This document shows, piece by piece, positions 44,501 to 55,500 of a stretch of 64,000 nt of DNA. The first letter of the stretch is position 1; each line of letters opens with the position of its first letter. Position numbers and translations under genes: made by a program. The stretch lies in the NCBI GenBank assembly GCA_910589415.1, contig OU342631.1:16182001-16246000 (forward strand). Reading direction: 5' to 3'. The notes under the pieces were generated by a model. That model was not told the DNA's origin. It did not search any database and saw only the letters and a program-made list of their open reading frames with translations. This DNA is from Malachius bipustulatus. Taxonomy: Eukaryota; Arthropoda; Insecta; Coleoptera; Melyridae.

Positions 44501-46084
44501 AGTAATATTACATCATAGTCGGGTTTTACGAAAATGTTCGCCTGGAATTCGCCATTTTCTGTTCGCGTAATCGAGAGGGGTATTATGTGTCTTACATAAG
44601 TTTTAATTTTTTCGTTGATTTGCTTGAATCTGTACGATATCACTATGCTGACCAGGATTAGGAATAAGTCCGCGAAGTTCCAGATAAATGTTCCGATCCA
44701 GCTGTTAACCTAAAATTGAAGAAGAGATAATTAATTATTACTATTTGAGGGGGGGAGTTTTTCGAAATTTCTCACGAAAAGCGCCAATCCTGCGAATACG
44801 TTGTAATCGAAATATTTGAAAACGAAATGGAATTGTTTGTTTATGTAATATTGCATTCCTGTGTAGTTGTTGTCACAATTCTTTGTTAATATGAAATTGG
44901 CTGTTGCTAATGCGTGTTCAACTGAAAGTTAAAAAATTGATTAGATGATACTATACTTTTAAACACTGTCTGTGAAGTGGTGTCTTATACCCCCGGACGT
45001 TGAAATACCTAATTATCTCACTCCATGGTGAACTAATTGAATGTAATTAAGTATGAATTTTATAAATAAACTGACAAAAAAGTCAGAAGAGCACTCTCCA
45101 TCATGAGAATGAAGCTTTTTTTTTAATACAACACCTTTATAAGTATCTAATAGCTTTTGAATGCTATTTAAGTAGGTTTTTGAATTTTTTGATTTTGCAA
45201 TGAAATAATAAAATCGAACAGTTTTTAATTTTCTAAATCCTATTCTTGTTTTGTCAACAGATCACAATCCTCATTTCACTATAGGGTACTGATGTTAATC
45301 TGAAACGCCCACCCTTGAAGGGGTATTTAAGTGTGCTTTTTGGGCCCAATTATTAGCCTATTCAGGATAAAAACAGTGCTCTGCAAACTTTTTTGTTAGT
45401 TGGTTTTCCAAATCTGGATCTCTGATAATTAGTATTTTGACGAAATTTTGCTTACTTTACAGTCTTTAGGTATCAATTACATTATCAATAAGTAGGTAAT
45501 ATACTAACTGAAAGCGATAATTAAAGACACCGAAGCTGTCAGGTAAACTTTTCTATGTAAATTTCCAGATGCCACGTATTTTTTATCCATGTTTTTTTCG
45601 ACCAGAGACCATTTACACATAAATTTGGGCCAATTCTTTGCAAGTTTCAAGAACACCCATCCGCTGTTAAAACAAGAACTGTAGAATAATGGTGATACTG
45701 GAAAATAGTAAATTAGCAATTTAATATAAGAGAAACATATGAGTACCATATTATTATACTTAATTGATGTATCACTAGGGTACTATTGAAAGCTTTCCAG
45801 AAGCCCAATGCGGCGCAAAAGAAAAATCCAAAATAAGCCGTGAATGCGTATATCACTTTTGGAGATTTCCATTTAAACTCCAGCTTGGACGGATCGTCAG
45901 ATAATGCGTTATTTATAGGAAAAATCGCGCAGAATTGTGCCATAAATATGAAAAATCCAAGACATTTTTGAGCTCTACTGTCATTTTGTATGGTTCTCAA
46001 GTCTCTATTATATTTTTTTAATGTAGAAATCCTTTTTCTTTGTTCATCGTTCACAATTTTTTCTTTATTATTGATATCCATCAT
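38504..46084 (-). CDS. Sugar-type gustatory receptor D
   Basis: GR of the same clade. Eight exons: 46084-45760, 45697-45509, 44921-44776, 44709-44512, 44454-44300, 44225-44063, 38756-38667, 38611-38504. They sum to 1374 nt (457 residues) with open joins. Landmarks: FIFMAQFCAIFPINNAL, SPLFYSSCFNSGW, TKNCDNNYTGMQYY, FIWNFADLFLILVS, WREIREDYVKLSDL, SFGFVIVRTVAVSVYGAS, LTGHNFFKVTRGLVLN and TYELVLIQF. An upstream in-frame ATG at 46156 would add 24 residues; 46084 fits the N-terminal length of C better. The intron between exons 6 and 7 is about 5.3 kb and holds a non-LTR element, a decayed second one and a GTATT microsatellite. D ends only about 300 bp upstream of C, as expected for a tandem duplicate. 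Confidence 0.85.
39375..42165 (-). mobile_element. 5'-truncated non-LTR retrotransposon (I/R1 superfamily, RNase H-bearing)
   Basis: Contains the intact RT-RNase H frame below plus a short 3' UTR ending in a TACAAA-rich tail near 39370. No endonuclease domain is present upstream; the frame closes at a TAG about 55 nt before the first ATG, so it is truncated at the 5' end, as is usual for target-primed reverse transcription. Inserted in receptor D intron 6 in the same strand sense as the gene. Confidence 0.8.
39472..42105 (-). CDS. Non-LTR reverse transcriptase-RNase H ORF (5'-truncated)
   Basis: 877 uninterrupted codons. RT domain, residues about 110-420: SPGVDGIFPALLQ, RPICLTSFLLKTMEKVVD, FLDIEGAFDNT, GCPQGGVLSSLLW and catalytic GYADDIVII. 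RNase H, about residues 590-720: WYTDGSKTVEGTGAGI, LQAELHAIEV, LTDSQAAIKTL and WIPGHSGIEGNERAHSLA. The C-terminus has a CCHC-type knuckle, CRFCGKGDETPRHLLLNC. RT followed by RNase H and a terminal knuckle places it in the I/R1/LOA group. The missing endonuclease makes it non-autonomous. The frame continues upstream of the ATG to about 42160. Confidence 0.88.
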   Translation of the reverse strand: MALTTYNKEIRKAKRKSFREFCENITTTPEASRLHKALAKGTAQGTMSLRKLDGNYTEDEEQKALLLLKTHFPGSSLERDQTTHVKFGKPKKEDWDTAKIICTPRRLKWAIDTFQPFKSPGVDGIFPALLQRGLDDLIPHLVRIFRSSLAMGYIPQAWRRARVTFITKVGKKDITLPKSFRPICLTSFLLKTMEKVVDNYIRTKTLNRVPLHPSQHAYRAGRSTETALYELTEKIQDTLEYKEIAICAFLDIEGAFDNTKHDAVKKALAKRGVDNTTSKWIQNMLSTRTVETNVGKNTIQVNTTKGCPQGGVLSSLLWSLVVDELLGLLTENGITCIGYADDIVIIARGKFESTLCEIIQRGLNITLKWCQEVGLNINPTKTTLVPFTRRLKLPKLKAIRLSKVDLEWKEEVKFLGVTLDKKLLWNQHLDKTVSKATTVLKVCRRMASRTWGCNPHILRWMYTMLVRPIITYGAVAWYERTKLVTAKKRLEKIQRLACLCITGAMRTCPTAALEVILDLTPLHLVIERRAGEALLRMSKVGIRSVRRATEDRPLGGCEGLLTLPKDRTVKKFSFERNFITKLSTKEEWNNSNCTLKEGTIKWYTDGSKTVEGTGAGIYGPRTMYSKPMGKSPTILQAELHAIEVCTQINLDRNYKNKEIEILTDSQAAIKTLSSPIISSKMAWECLGKLNELGKKNKIHLKWIPGHSGIEGNERAHSLARKGASTPFIGPEPFCGFEDTFFKAELQKEEEKLRETHWRNLSGLRQAKELLGNFNRERSKILFNLNKECLRTLTGFLTGHCKLKEHLRKLGIEKNGVCRFCGKGDETPRHLLLNCDALELKRSNVLGHHQLEARNLPDLDPLKILKFLKETDLERVLH
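42346..43590 (+). pseudogene. Internally deleted CR1/Jockey-group non-LTR copy
   Basis: The first block encodes RT motifs SSGLDEIPSFVVEH, IFKKGDVKNRENYQPISLL and GILSRSQHVFIKYRST. A shifted frame continues with YKTFDSACHDCLL, PGPLLFLVYVNNLS and a mutated YYADG catalytic box. Then comes a deletion, and after it LINFHSRRSRLSPL and KYLNHFKIDPATVGFSEF, matching the copy at 62484-63314. It ends ACAATAAAGAAATTT, followed by the GTATT tail. Stops and shifts make it inactive. Confidence 0.75.
43591..43804 (+). repeat. (GTATT)n pentanucleotide microsatellite
   Basis: About 42 tandem GTATT units, interrupted at 43681-43700 by four GTACT units. It begins immediately after the 3' end of a non-LTR copy, so it is best read as an expanded retrotransposon tail. 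Apparent open frames here (YCIVL repeats) are artefacts. Confidence 0.92.
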
Positions 46085-46639
46085 GGTTGAATTTTTTTTG
46101 ATGATTACAATTATTTCAAGTTCTGCCAGTTCCGTTCGGTGAGTGAAATTAAACATATATGAAGAGTAGGAGCGCCTTTTGTATGCATATTTAGTGTAAC
46201 GTAAATATGTCTGACATTTAAATATAATGCATATCTATTTGAATAGCTGTTTTATTGATTTGTGTAAACACTCTGCAAAACATTTGATTCAGATTTCCCT
46301 CTATTAATAAACAGCCGCACTATGCAGGTTTTTGTTTTTTTAACCTTTCTAAAGCTTTCAATTCAAATGTAGGCAATAAATTTTTGTCACTGCATTCATA
46401 AGTCTTTTCTAAGTAAAGTATGCAATTAAATGAAAGTGGACTAAAGAGACAATTAAATAAATTTAAAAATAAAACCTCAATTTTTTTATGAAAAAGTTCA
46501 AGAGAAGAATAATAACATTTTCTACTTAGACAACTCTGCCATGAGTTGTATATTAGCTCCATATGATAATTGTCGAGATTCCTCAAAAAAAACAAGTCAA
46601 TTTATAGTATGTACCTAATTAGACATTTGCTGATGACTG

Positions 46640-46800
46640 ATAGCAAGAACAGAACCAACATGACCAGATAGACCAACGGTCATCACCACAGATGCCAAAA
46701 ATGCGGACACGCACAACAAAACTGCAATTAAGGCAGACTATAAACGCCGTAAGTGTGAAGAAGCATACTCAACATAACTGTGGATCTACATGGAAACTAT
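46640..46800 (+). pseudogene. Gag-like zinc-knuckle fragment of a non-LTR element
   Basis: One frame reads RCQKCGHAQQNCN, resembling the CHRCQxFGHAQxNC knuckle of Jockey/I-type Gag proteins with the first cysteine lost. Stops follow directly. Short and weak; a remnant at best. Confidence 0.35.
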
Positions 46801-47289
46801 AGGAATCGCTTACAGGAAGGCAACAAAGCCCAAGTTCTTTCCTCCACGCAACCAGAAAATAACAGACTAACACAAAAAAACAGACAAGAAACATCGCTTA
46901 CCAACTTTTGGAGACTTTCTGCATGATTCAACACAAAGAACTACAACAAATTGATCGCATAATAAAAAAGTGATGTCGTCCTCAATAGTGTATTTTTTTA
47001 AATACACTAACAGATTCTCATCCATAGAATGACCCCAATACTGAGAGAAATCGGAAAACTAGCAGCCTATAGTAATTACATAAAAAAACACAGAACAAAC
47101 TGAACAAACTTTCTAGAACTTTGATGTGACAAAAACTGTCCACAAAAAACACCCTTGCTTGTAACTTGTAACAAAAAAAAGGACAAAACAACAACGAAAA
47201 CTTTTTTATACACTTTCAGGACACATTATATGTACCCATTGTCTGCCACAACGTTCTTTTTTATTAAAAAAAAGGATATATATGTCTTA

Positions 47290-47478
47290 ACTATGTAGGT
47301 AAGACACAGTCGCTCCATTCTGGTAATTATTAGGCTTCGAGTACTAGCTCATTCAGCCTAAATAGTTTAATAGACGAACACACCACCCAAGGCATGAGTG
47401 GGATTCGAATCCACGCTGTGACAGTGCCAAATAACGGATTAGTAGACTGCTCTTCTAACCCACTGAGCTACCGGCCAC
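47290..47478 (-). mobile_element. tRNA-derived SINE
   Basis: On the minus strand, the head begins GGCCGGTAGCTCAGTGGGTT (A-box TAGCTCAGTGGG, 47470-47459) and carries a B-box-like GGATTCGAATCC (47412-47401). The acceptor stem does not pair fully and the arm between boxes is irregular, so it is not a functional tRNA. A body of about 100 bp follows, ending near a TGTCTTACC..GTTAAGACA hairpin and T-rich tail. Lies just downstream of receptor E. Confidence 0.6.
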
Positions 47479-47613
47479 TCGTTTTTTTTTATGAGCCTTA
47501 ATAACAATATAAGTTCCCCAAAGTCCCCTTTTCATGCTGCTTAAAATTAAAGACTAAATACTGAATTAAAGACAAGAAAAAAAAATAACAGCAATTTTTT
47601 TTAAAGCTTTTAT

Positions 47614-50600
47614 TCAATAACATTTAGTATCTAAAGTCTTCCGATGTAAGTTTTTCCCATTGAATTGTATGAGAATCAGCTCATAAGTCACAATTGCTGT
47701 TGCCATCTGCAAACAAATAAAATAATGAAACATCATAAATATCGCGAGATATAAATTACAGGTGATCCTAAATTATTGCATGTCTTTAGGTTTTTTCTAT
47801 TGTAAACATGTTCAAAAACGTTTTATTTAAGAGATCAAAAACTGGTGTCAAATTTATACGTTTTCTAAGGACTTCCAAATGCTTTGGTAGATTTCTCTCA
47901 AAACTTCTCTTTCTTCTGAAAACAGATCTCTGAAAACTGTTGTCAAAGGATAGTTGAACTGAACTGAAAATTTTGCAGTAAGTACTCTTACTGTCATTAG
48001 GTATTAAATATCATCAATAATTCAGGATCACTCATGTGATTTAGAAACACGCCGTGTATATAAGAAAGACAAAGACAGCCACAAAACAATTTGTATAGTT
48101 ACCTTCATTGTCAGGCCTTTCCTCACTTCAAAAAATTCCTTCCCCGTGATAGAAATCGGGTCTGACGCGCATTGAATAAATCTTTTTATTTCGACGTTAT
48201 TATCTGATTCGGGCATTCTGATTAATGTATCCAATGGTTTAGCAGCTTCTTCATACACAGATCCGCAAAAATAGCATATCGCTGTGATTCTCAAGGTCAA
48301 CAAAAATATATCGATGTATATATAAACCAGAGTGGTTCCCGTTTCCCTTATGCTGTCGAAAAGCTTCGTTATGACAAAATACATATTCGTTCCAAACGAT
48401 AAAAGAATCATGTTGCCCAAGTATTCGTTAGTCAGATAACAGAGGTAACGAATTTTTAGGTAGATTTCTCTGGTGTCCCTCCAGGAAGCATCTGAATTGA
48501 CCTGAAACAAGAATTTTTGTTTGTGGGCTTATGGAATAAGATGATAATTATACTTACACCCATTTTGGACATTTTGTTCACTCTCTTCTCTAACATCTGA
48601 AATTTGTCTGTTAAAAGAACGCTTATTAAGACTATGAATAAATCTACGTAAGTCCATACGAACGCCAATCTTGTATTTGTTATCTGAAAAAAAAAATCCA
48701 ATAGCTCTGATTTTTTTGTCTCGGTTATTTTTTTTTTTTAAGCTTACACCTTAGACAAGGAAACAGAGGGGACGTGTAATTGTTACAGTGTGACCACATT
48801 ATAGCACCTCTCTTTCTCTGTCTAAGACTTACATCTATATAACTCAAGCAACGATCTGTCAAAATTATTTTGTTAACAATTTCATTTCTTTAAAAAAACT
48901 GCGAAAAGATTCTAAATATTTCTTTATAAGTAGGTATACTTATTACTTAGTGAGACTAACAATGATTATTCTCGTTATTCTAGAAAAGTGCAGGTTACAA
49001 GATTTATGTCATTGTGTTCAGTAAAAAGTAATATTGCAGAGCAAAAAATAGGGGTGTAATTAAAAAAAAATTATACTTGGGGGTTGAAAGGCTTATCAAA
49101 GGTGTAACTATTAAGGGTGTAGTTGCAAAGTCTTAGGTATACAGGGTGCACCATGTATCCTTCTCTATATTGCCATCTCCTAACGCTAACAGATACAGGG
49201 TCGGTTAAACAAATCCAATGGAGCGCAATTTTGTGGCCATCTCGATTCCGTCGAGACATGCAAGATATCTGTGACCGTTCCTGAAATATCCTGAAAAAAC
49301 TGAAAAATCGAGATTTCTTATTTTTGCCATATCCTTTTTATTATTGGAGATTAATGCATAATTTTTTGTGGGCTTACATAAGTCGGCAAGAGCTACCCAT
49401 CTGACATTTCAAAAATTTTCAAAGCCGACTAGATCCCAGAATTTTCATAGTCAACTTTCGTTTTTCTTATGGCCACCATAATGTTTTTTTATGTTGTTCG
49501 GTATAAAAAAAATCATAAAAACTAAAAATTGTTAAACTTCAAAAAATAAATAAAAAAATTTTTTATTCTCTTTTCTCTTTACAACAAAGACACATTTTTA
49601 GACCGAATTTCATAGATAAATTAAAAAACCATAAGGCAAGCACTATTTCGGCGTATTTAACAAATGTTGACGTTTTTCGACGATTTTTTATTAGGTTTTT
49701 CTTTGAAATATTAAGAATAAAAATTTAAAAATTTTTTTTTGAAATTTATTAATTTTTGGTTTCCATTAATTTTTTCATATCGAATGACATAGGAAATCAA
49801 TATTGCGGCCATAAGAAAAACGAAAGTTGACTGTGAAAACTCTTGGATCTAGTAGGCCTTGAAAATTTTTGAAATGTCAGATGGATAGCTCTTAACGGCT
49901 TATGTAAGCCTCCAAAAAATTATTTATTAATTTCCAATAATAAAAAAGATATGAGGAAAATAAGAAATCTCGATTTTTCAGTTTTTCAGGATATTCCAGG
50001 AACGGTCACAGATATCTTGCATGTTTTGACGAATTCGATATGGCCACAAAACTGCGCATCTTTTCTCTAATTTAACCGACCATATGTATCTCTTAGCGTT
50101 CAGGAGATAGCAATATAGAGAAGGATACATGGTGCACCCTGTATATTTGAAATTTCCCAAATTACATTTTTTTCTGTTTTGAAATAATGCGGATATTCTT
50201 TGATAAAGGTTTTAGTTTTTTACTTTTTACCTGCAATAAGAGAGTTATCCAGGGAGAATAATTAAAAATTTCAAATTCTGCTTTAAACGACATGTTAACA
50301 GAATATTGCTCAATGGCAGGGAGCAAGCTTCTTTTACAATTGTAGGCTGCTACAAATTTCGTCGTTTGAATAATTATATGCTCAACTAAAATAAATAAAA
50401 GTGAAAGTAATCGGGATTTTTTTCAGGGACATCACACTATTACTTGCTTCTAGCGAGAGAAATGTTGTTGCTATAATTTTTATTTTCAAGTTTAACGTCT
50501 TGGATTTCTCATAAATACATGTAGACTCTTCAACTTGCACCCATTGCTCCATATAGTACCTCCAATTTTTTGATATTATTATAAAGAAAGCGCATGAAAA

Positions 50601-51016
50601 TGTACCAGATATTGTGAAAGCTGCAGCGTCTAAAAATGGATGATATTAAAAAAATAATTACTATTATTCTTATTAACTTCACTGTTTATTGCAATTTATC
50701 ACTTTCTGAAAAATATTTACAAAAACTTACTTGCATCAAATTCATCGTATCCTTCAAGAAACAATTTCCGTAATTGTGCCAAAATAGTTATAACTCCACC
50801 TATTAAAGTCGTAACAGATAACAAAGTCGTGATAGAAAACCAACTGAAACGTAGATCCTTCACATCCGAAGAGCAAATATTCTGGATGGGAAATATACCA
50901 AAGATTTTACCCGTTATCAGTAAAAATCTCAACATCTCGTGCGCATTTTTCGGATTTTCCATTCTGACTTTCGCGTTTTGATTTGGTGCGCAATGAATTT
51001 TAATCGATGGTGTCAT
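47614..51016 (-). CDS. Sugar-type gustatory receptor E
   Basis: GR of the same clade, with fewer introns. Exons: 51016-50731, 50629-50444, 50385-50231, 48683-48558, 48501-48103, 47706-47614; total 1245 nt (414 residues), joins open. Landmarks: LLITGKIFGIFPIQNI, FSWFSITTLLSV, WRYYMEQWVQVEES, VEHIIIQTTKFVAA, FVWTYVDLFIVLISV, WRDTREIYLKIRYL, LRITAICYFCGSVYEE, ITGKEFFEVRKGL and TYELILIQFN. The fifth exon fuses three exons that are separate in B, C and D. A 1-kb foldback element sits in intron 3. It is more diverged than C and D are from each other. Confidence 0.85.
49142..50141. mobile_element. TA-flanked foldback element, 1 kb
   Basis: Termini CAGGGTGCACCATGTATCCT inverted at both ends, TA on both sides (49140-49141, 50142-50143). 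Arms of about 430 bp. The interior is clearly related to the element at 14042-15032, but the outer 60 bp of each arm is different. In receptor E intron 3. Confidence 0.75.
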
Positions 51017-51636
51017 TTTTCTAGTCGCTAACTAAAAAAATAGATCAATTTTTAATCTGGATCATAGTCAATTAATATTTTCATGGTAGCGATTTTATTA
51101 TGAAAGATAACACAATCCGCTTATGGAATGTTGACTGAAACAATTCATTTTTCACATGGGTGAGTTGTTTGGTGTTAGACAAAAACAAGCTCCGTAGGTA
51201 TAGGTAATGATTGAATGAATAATGAACATTGACGAGTACTCAAAAAATAATGATCATGGATTTGTTGTCGTCTATATTAAAAGAGCCAATAAATAGAAAT
51301 ATTCAGAGGAATAATATGATATATAGGCACCTGTCAAAACTTGATTACCATTCGAGGTGTTTCAAAACAAATCTCCCTGTCAGAGCCTTATAATCTGGGG
51401 GATAATTGATTATGTTCAATTACTTATTGTTCCATATTTTCAACGATTATCTTTTTGTAACGATAATACAACGCCATAAAGTTCTTTTAATCTTGTGTGA
51501 AACGATTGAAAAATCACGATAACGATTAACGAAATGGAAATATTTTTGCTACAAAGTCTTTTGATTAATTATTTATAGTTAACTGTTGTTTCCATCAAAC
51601 AATCATTACCTTTAGTACAAGTATAAAGACACGTAT

Positions 51637-51870
51637 CCATCAAAGCAACAAAGGGGAACATTTATGTTTCTGTTCCAAATGTCCGAAATGTTTACGAATG
51701 TTCCTAGTACGTTGCTCAATGTTCCGTGATGTTGCTAGTAGAAGTTGTTGCTTGTTGTATGTTGCCATTTGTTTGCACGCAATATTTTGCACTTGTTTCT
51801 CGAAATTTCTAAAATTTGGAACAAGAAGCAACAAATGGAAACAAAATGTTCCTGTGTGTTGCTTTGGTGG
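51637..51870. mobile_element. Short MITE with CCAYCAAAGCAACA ends
   Basis: CCATCAAAGCAACAAAGGGG at the left recurs inverted as CCACCAAAGCAACACACAGG at the right; GGAACATTT follows in both arms. Several internal GTTGC/GTTCC motifs. The target duplication is unclear; family not assigned. Confidence 0.5.
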
Positions 51871-52439
51871 AGAGGCACCTTAAGACATAAAACTAATAAC
51901 ATTTCAAAATTAGAAATTATATTTACAGGCTGGACTCAAAAACATGGAGAACAAGAAATATTATATGCGTAATTCCATAAGATAAGAGGAAGAGAGACTT
52001 ACTTGGCAGGGATGAAATTCAAAATATGCGAATAAGAGCTTCATTTGGAATTTATTTTTAAACTCCTAAGGCAATTTGGAGGTGACGTATCCTCTCACAA
52101 AAGCATGGGAGGGAGGAAGATTATCCTTCTGTCAGTACATTATCGATTATCTTCATCTTTGTTGTACTTTTTTCATTTTGATTTGGAAATTTCTTCCCTA
52201 GGTATACCTGGTATTTAACAATCCCCTATTACCTTTTATACTGCCACGAGTATCCTCTGCCTAAATAGATTTATAGTACCCATACAAAAATTCCGGTACA
52301 CCTCATCTCCGTCCAAGGGTTTCAAAGACACCCATCTCTAATAAACCCCTGCATGGATTTCCGGTCCTGCACTGGGGAAATCCGTATGCCCAGAAAACTA
52401 CCTAACATGCAAAGTCGGGAAGAGGGTTTGAGGGCTGAT

Positions 52440-53190
52440 GGCTTGTGACTATAAAGAAGGCTTCAAGCCCGTTTAGGAATTTCAATTCCATGGTTAAGAT
52501 GGTTTGAAGCCCTTTTTGTGAGGATTGTGACTTTGGGCTTGAATTCCTTTATAAAAGAGCTTTGGAATGGTGAATGCAAAAAAGAGCTTCAATTCCTTTT
52601 TCTGACTTTTAAAGCTCTTGAGGGCTTATAAAGCCTTCAAAAGGAATTAAAGCCCCTTTTCATTCACAATCCTAAAGCTCTTTAATAATGGAAGACAGAA
52701 TCAGCTCTTGAAACAAAAGTGCGATGTGAATATTCTTCCGAGTTATTGCAACTCGAAATTCGCATCCTGCTGCTTAGGAAGACGGAAGACGGTGGGAGGT
52801 CTTGAATAGGAATGTGCGATTGAAGTCGATTATCAAAAGAATCGACCTTTGGGCGGTGATTCTTTTTTTAATCGATCTTTTGCTCCGCGATGTTTTGTCG
52901 AATTGATTCTCAGCGGCAAGATATTTGGAAAAAAATAGGTCAACAAAGGCTTTCAAGGTACTTTCAAGAACTCAAAGCTCTTTCAAGGACTGAAGATCTT
53001 TTTCAAAGGCAGAAGCTTCCAGCTAAATAGCATAAAATCCTCCACAAAAGGGTTTGCGGCTTTCGCTGCAATTCCTTTTCAAGCGAATTGAGAATTGCAA
53101 ATCTCTTAATGTTTAAAAAGGAATTGTGGCCTTGGGCTTTCAACTCCTTCTTACCAGGGCTTTGGTAGTTGTGGCTTCAAGTTCTTTTGT
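52440..53190. repeat. Diffuse repeat tract of GAGCTTT / TTCAATTCCTTTT motifs
   Basis: Short words such as GGCTTCAA, TTCAATTCC, AAAGAGCTT and GGAATTGAAGCC-like strings recur in both orientations at irregular spacing across about 700 bp. There is no fixed period, no open frame and no clear termini. Could be a decayed satellite or simple-repeat-derived element. Confidence 0.4.
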
Positions 53191-54799
53191 CAAGGATTTG
53201 CCCGGCTCTACTACACAGTTAAAAAAAAAACTGTGGCATCCCTCTAGATATAGACGTAGGACAGTTATACCTAGTACCTAGGCAAATCCTGGGGACTGAA
53301 ACCGAATCCATTATTATACACGGCCATCATCAGACCGATATAGCTATGGTTCGGTGGCCTGATGTAAAATCGCCACAAATACAACAATGAGAAACAGGTG
53401 ATCAAACTACTACAACTACCACCCAGTCAGCCGCCCTGAACGTCATTCTAGATTCTGGAGCTACCATGCATGCAGCGCTTTCCATTTGGATAAAAAGGGA
53501 GCCGTAGCCTACGTAAGAATTCGGGATTCGGAAATCTTAAAAGACGAAGGAACACCAACTGAGATGTACATAGTCACTGTGATAGGATCCCTATCTCAAA
53601 CCTTGAGGTTTTTTGTGATGTTAACAAAAAGTTGAGATAGCAAAGTGGAATTTTTGGTATTTTGTTTCGAAATCTCTTTAGTTGAGCAAAAAAACTTAAT
53701 TTTAAATAGGTGTACATACATGTTTGTTCAAAAATCCGTATTATTCCAACTTTCATGTATCCGAAACGGGTCCTTGAATTACACTTCACATAGGTAATCG
53801 AGGTTCTACTATTCTATGGCGTACATAAAAATTTTTGCAATTTGTTTTTTCGTTTCTGCTTTTCTTTCGAAGATTTATAAGCGCACCCATGGAATCCGCG
53901 GCCAATAAGAGATAGAACTGCTCCCGTTGCTCGATTTTCATTTTATGTTCCTCAAATCAATGCAGACATCGTGAAGAAATAAATTAATTTAATTATATTG
54001 ATCAGACATCTATAAAATGTACATCCCCTATCCTTTTTTATCGTATTAGAGTATTTTCTCGTTTAATAATAACGTTTTTAATGCCTCATTTATATACTAA
54101 TATGAGTAAACAAACCGATTGTAATTGATAGCTTTCTAGCATGAAATGAAATAATATTTTGTTTCAAGACAAAAAAGTTGCGTGAGGACAATAATAAAAC
54201 AATCAGGGTAATGGATTATTCTTTATTTCATTAAATTTAGTGTTGCGTCTTTTAGTATTGATTTAAGATTTGTATACTTATATTTATCTAAAGCCAAAAA
54301 TTGTTTAGGACTCAAAATTTATTAGCTATCTATTTAATTACTTAAAGACTAGTTTACATGCCAGAATTAATGCTAATAATAAGGATTAATAATTAATCAT
54401 TTTGTATTCTTGAGGAACAGTCTAAAATCACCTGAATATAGTTTTGATGAACTTTAGACAAACAATAATAGGTCAATAAATCAATATACACAAATATGCA
54501 AAAATATGACTTGCGTGCGTATGCATAACAGGAGCAATGAGAACATGCCCCACAGCGGCAATGGCGGTAATTCTAAACTTCACACCACTACACCTAAGTG
54601 GTGCAAATTGCCGAAAAAATGGCTAGATATATCAAAATCGACTAGAGAAGAAACAGGATTATCCATTGAGAAAAAGGAACATTACTAGCGCCCCTAGGGA
54701 CTCAATCACTAGGAAAAACCAAAAACTTGATGGTAACACAGTACAGTAACAAAACTGAATGAACTATAACGAGTACAACAAGTACAATCTCAAACAGCA

Positions 54800-55500
54800 T
54801 ACCATAAAATGGTACCTATACAGATGGATCAAAAACCATTAATAGAACTTAACAGATAGCCAAGCTGCTGAGTTCATATACGTCATCATGCAGTTCAAAA
54901 ATGATGTGGGAATGCATAATGAAATGCAAAGGAAACAAAGTAGCTCTCTCCTTTAAGTGCCAGGACACAAAATTGTGGAAGACAACGAAGAAGCCGACAA
55001 CCTAGCAAAACGAGGAGCAAGAAGAACTCCCCCTCATCGGGCCAGGACCTTTTTGCTGAATAGGAGAGAATATTCTCAAAGAGAAAATAAAGAAAGAAGA
55101 GGAAACCCAAAGATGAAACCTCTGGAAACACCTTCCAGGATTAAGACAAGCCAAATTAATGCTTGGGAAATACAACCAACAAATATTCGAAGCCTGCATC
55201 AAACTGAATAAAAAAGTTTTGAGAATTCTAACAGGTAATTGTAGACTTGGAGCGCACTTCAGCAAGATTGGTGTATAGAACGACCAAACCTGTAGATTAT
55301 GCATGGAAGGGGACGAAACCCCAATACATCTCCTAGTCGAAGTCGAGTGTGCTATGCAGTAGTACAACAAAGAAGACTCAGCTGTCTAGGTATTTACCAA
55401 CCAGCAGAAAAAGGCTTACCATATTTATAGAACCATCGAAATTCCTAAATCTCTTACGAAAACTGGAACTGGATGGGGTGCTATGATCAAATAGTCACTA
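54800..55500 (+). pseudogene. Decayed RNase H / C-terminal knuckle of an I-superfamily non-LTR element
   Basis: Fragments in several frames: TYTDGSKT, VPGHKIVEDNEEADNLAKRG, LPGLRQAK, VLRILTGNCRLGAHFSKIG and TCRLCMEGDETPIHLL. The order and wording parallel the C-terminal half of the intact frame at 39472-42105, showing an older relative. Inactive. Confidence 0.7.

Noticed and set aside
47390..47478. A tRNA gene
   Set aside because: A- and B-box-like sequences are present, but the acceptor stem pairs poorly and the region between the boxes does not fold as a standard tRNA; a SINE head fits better.
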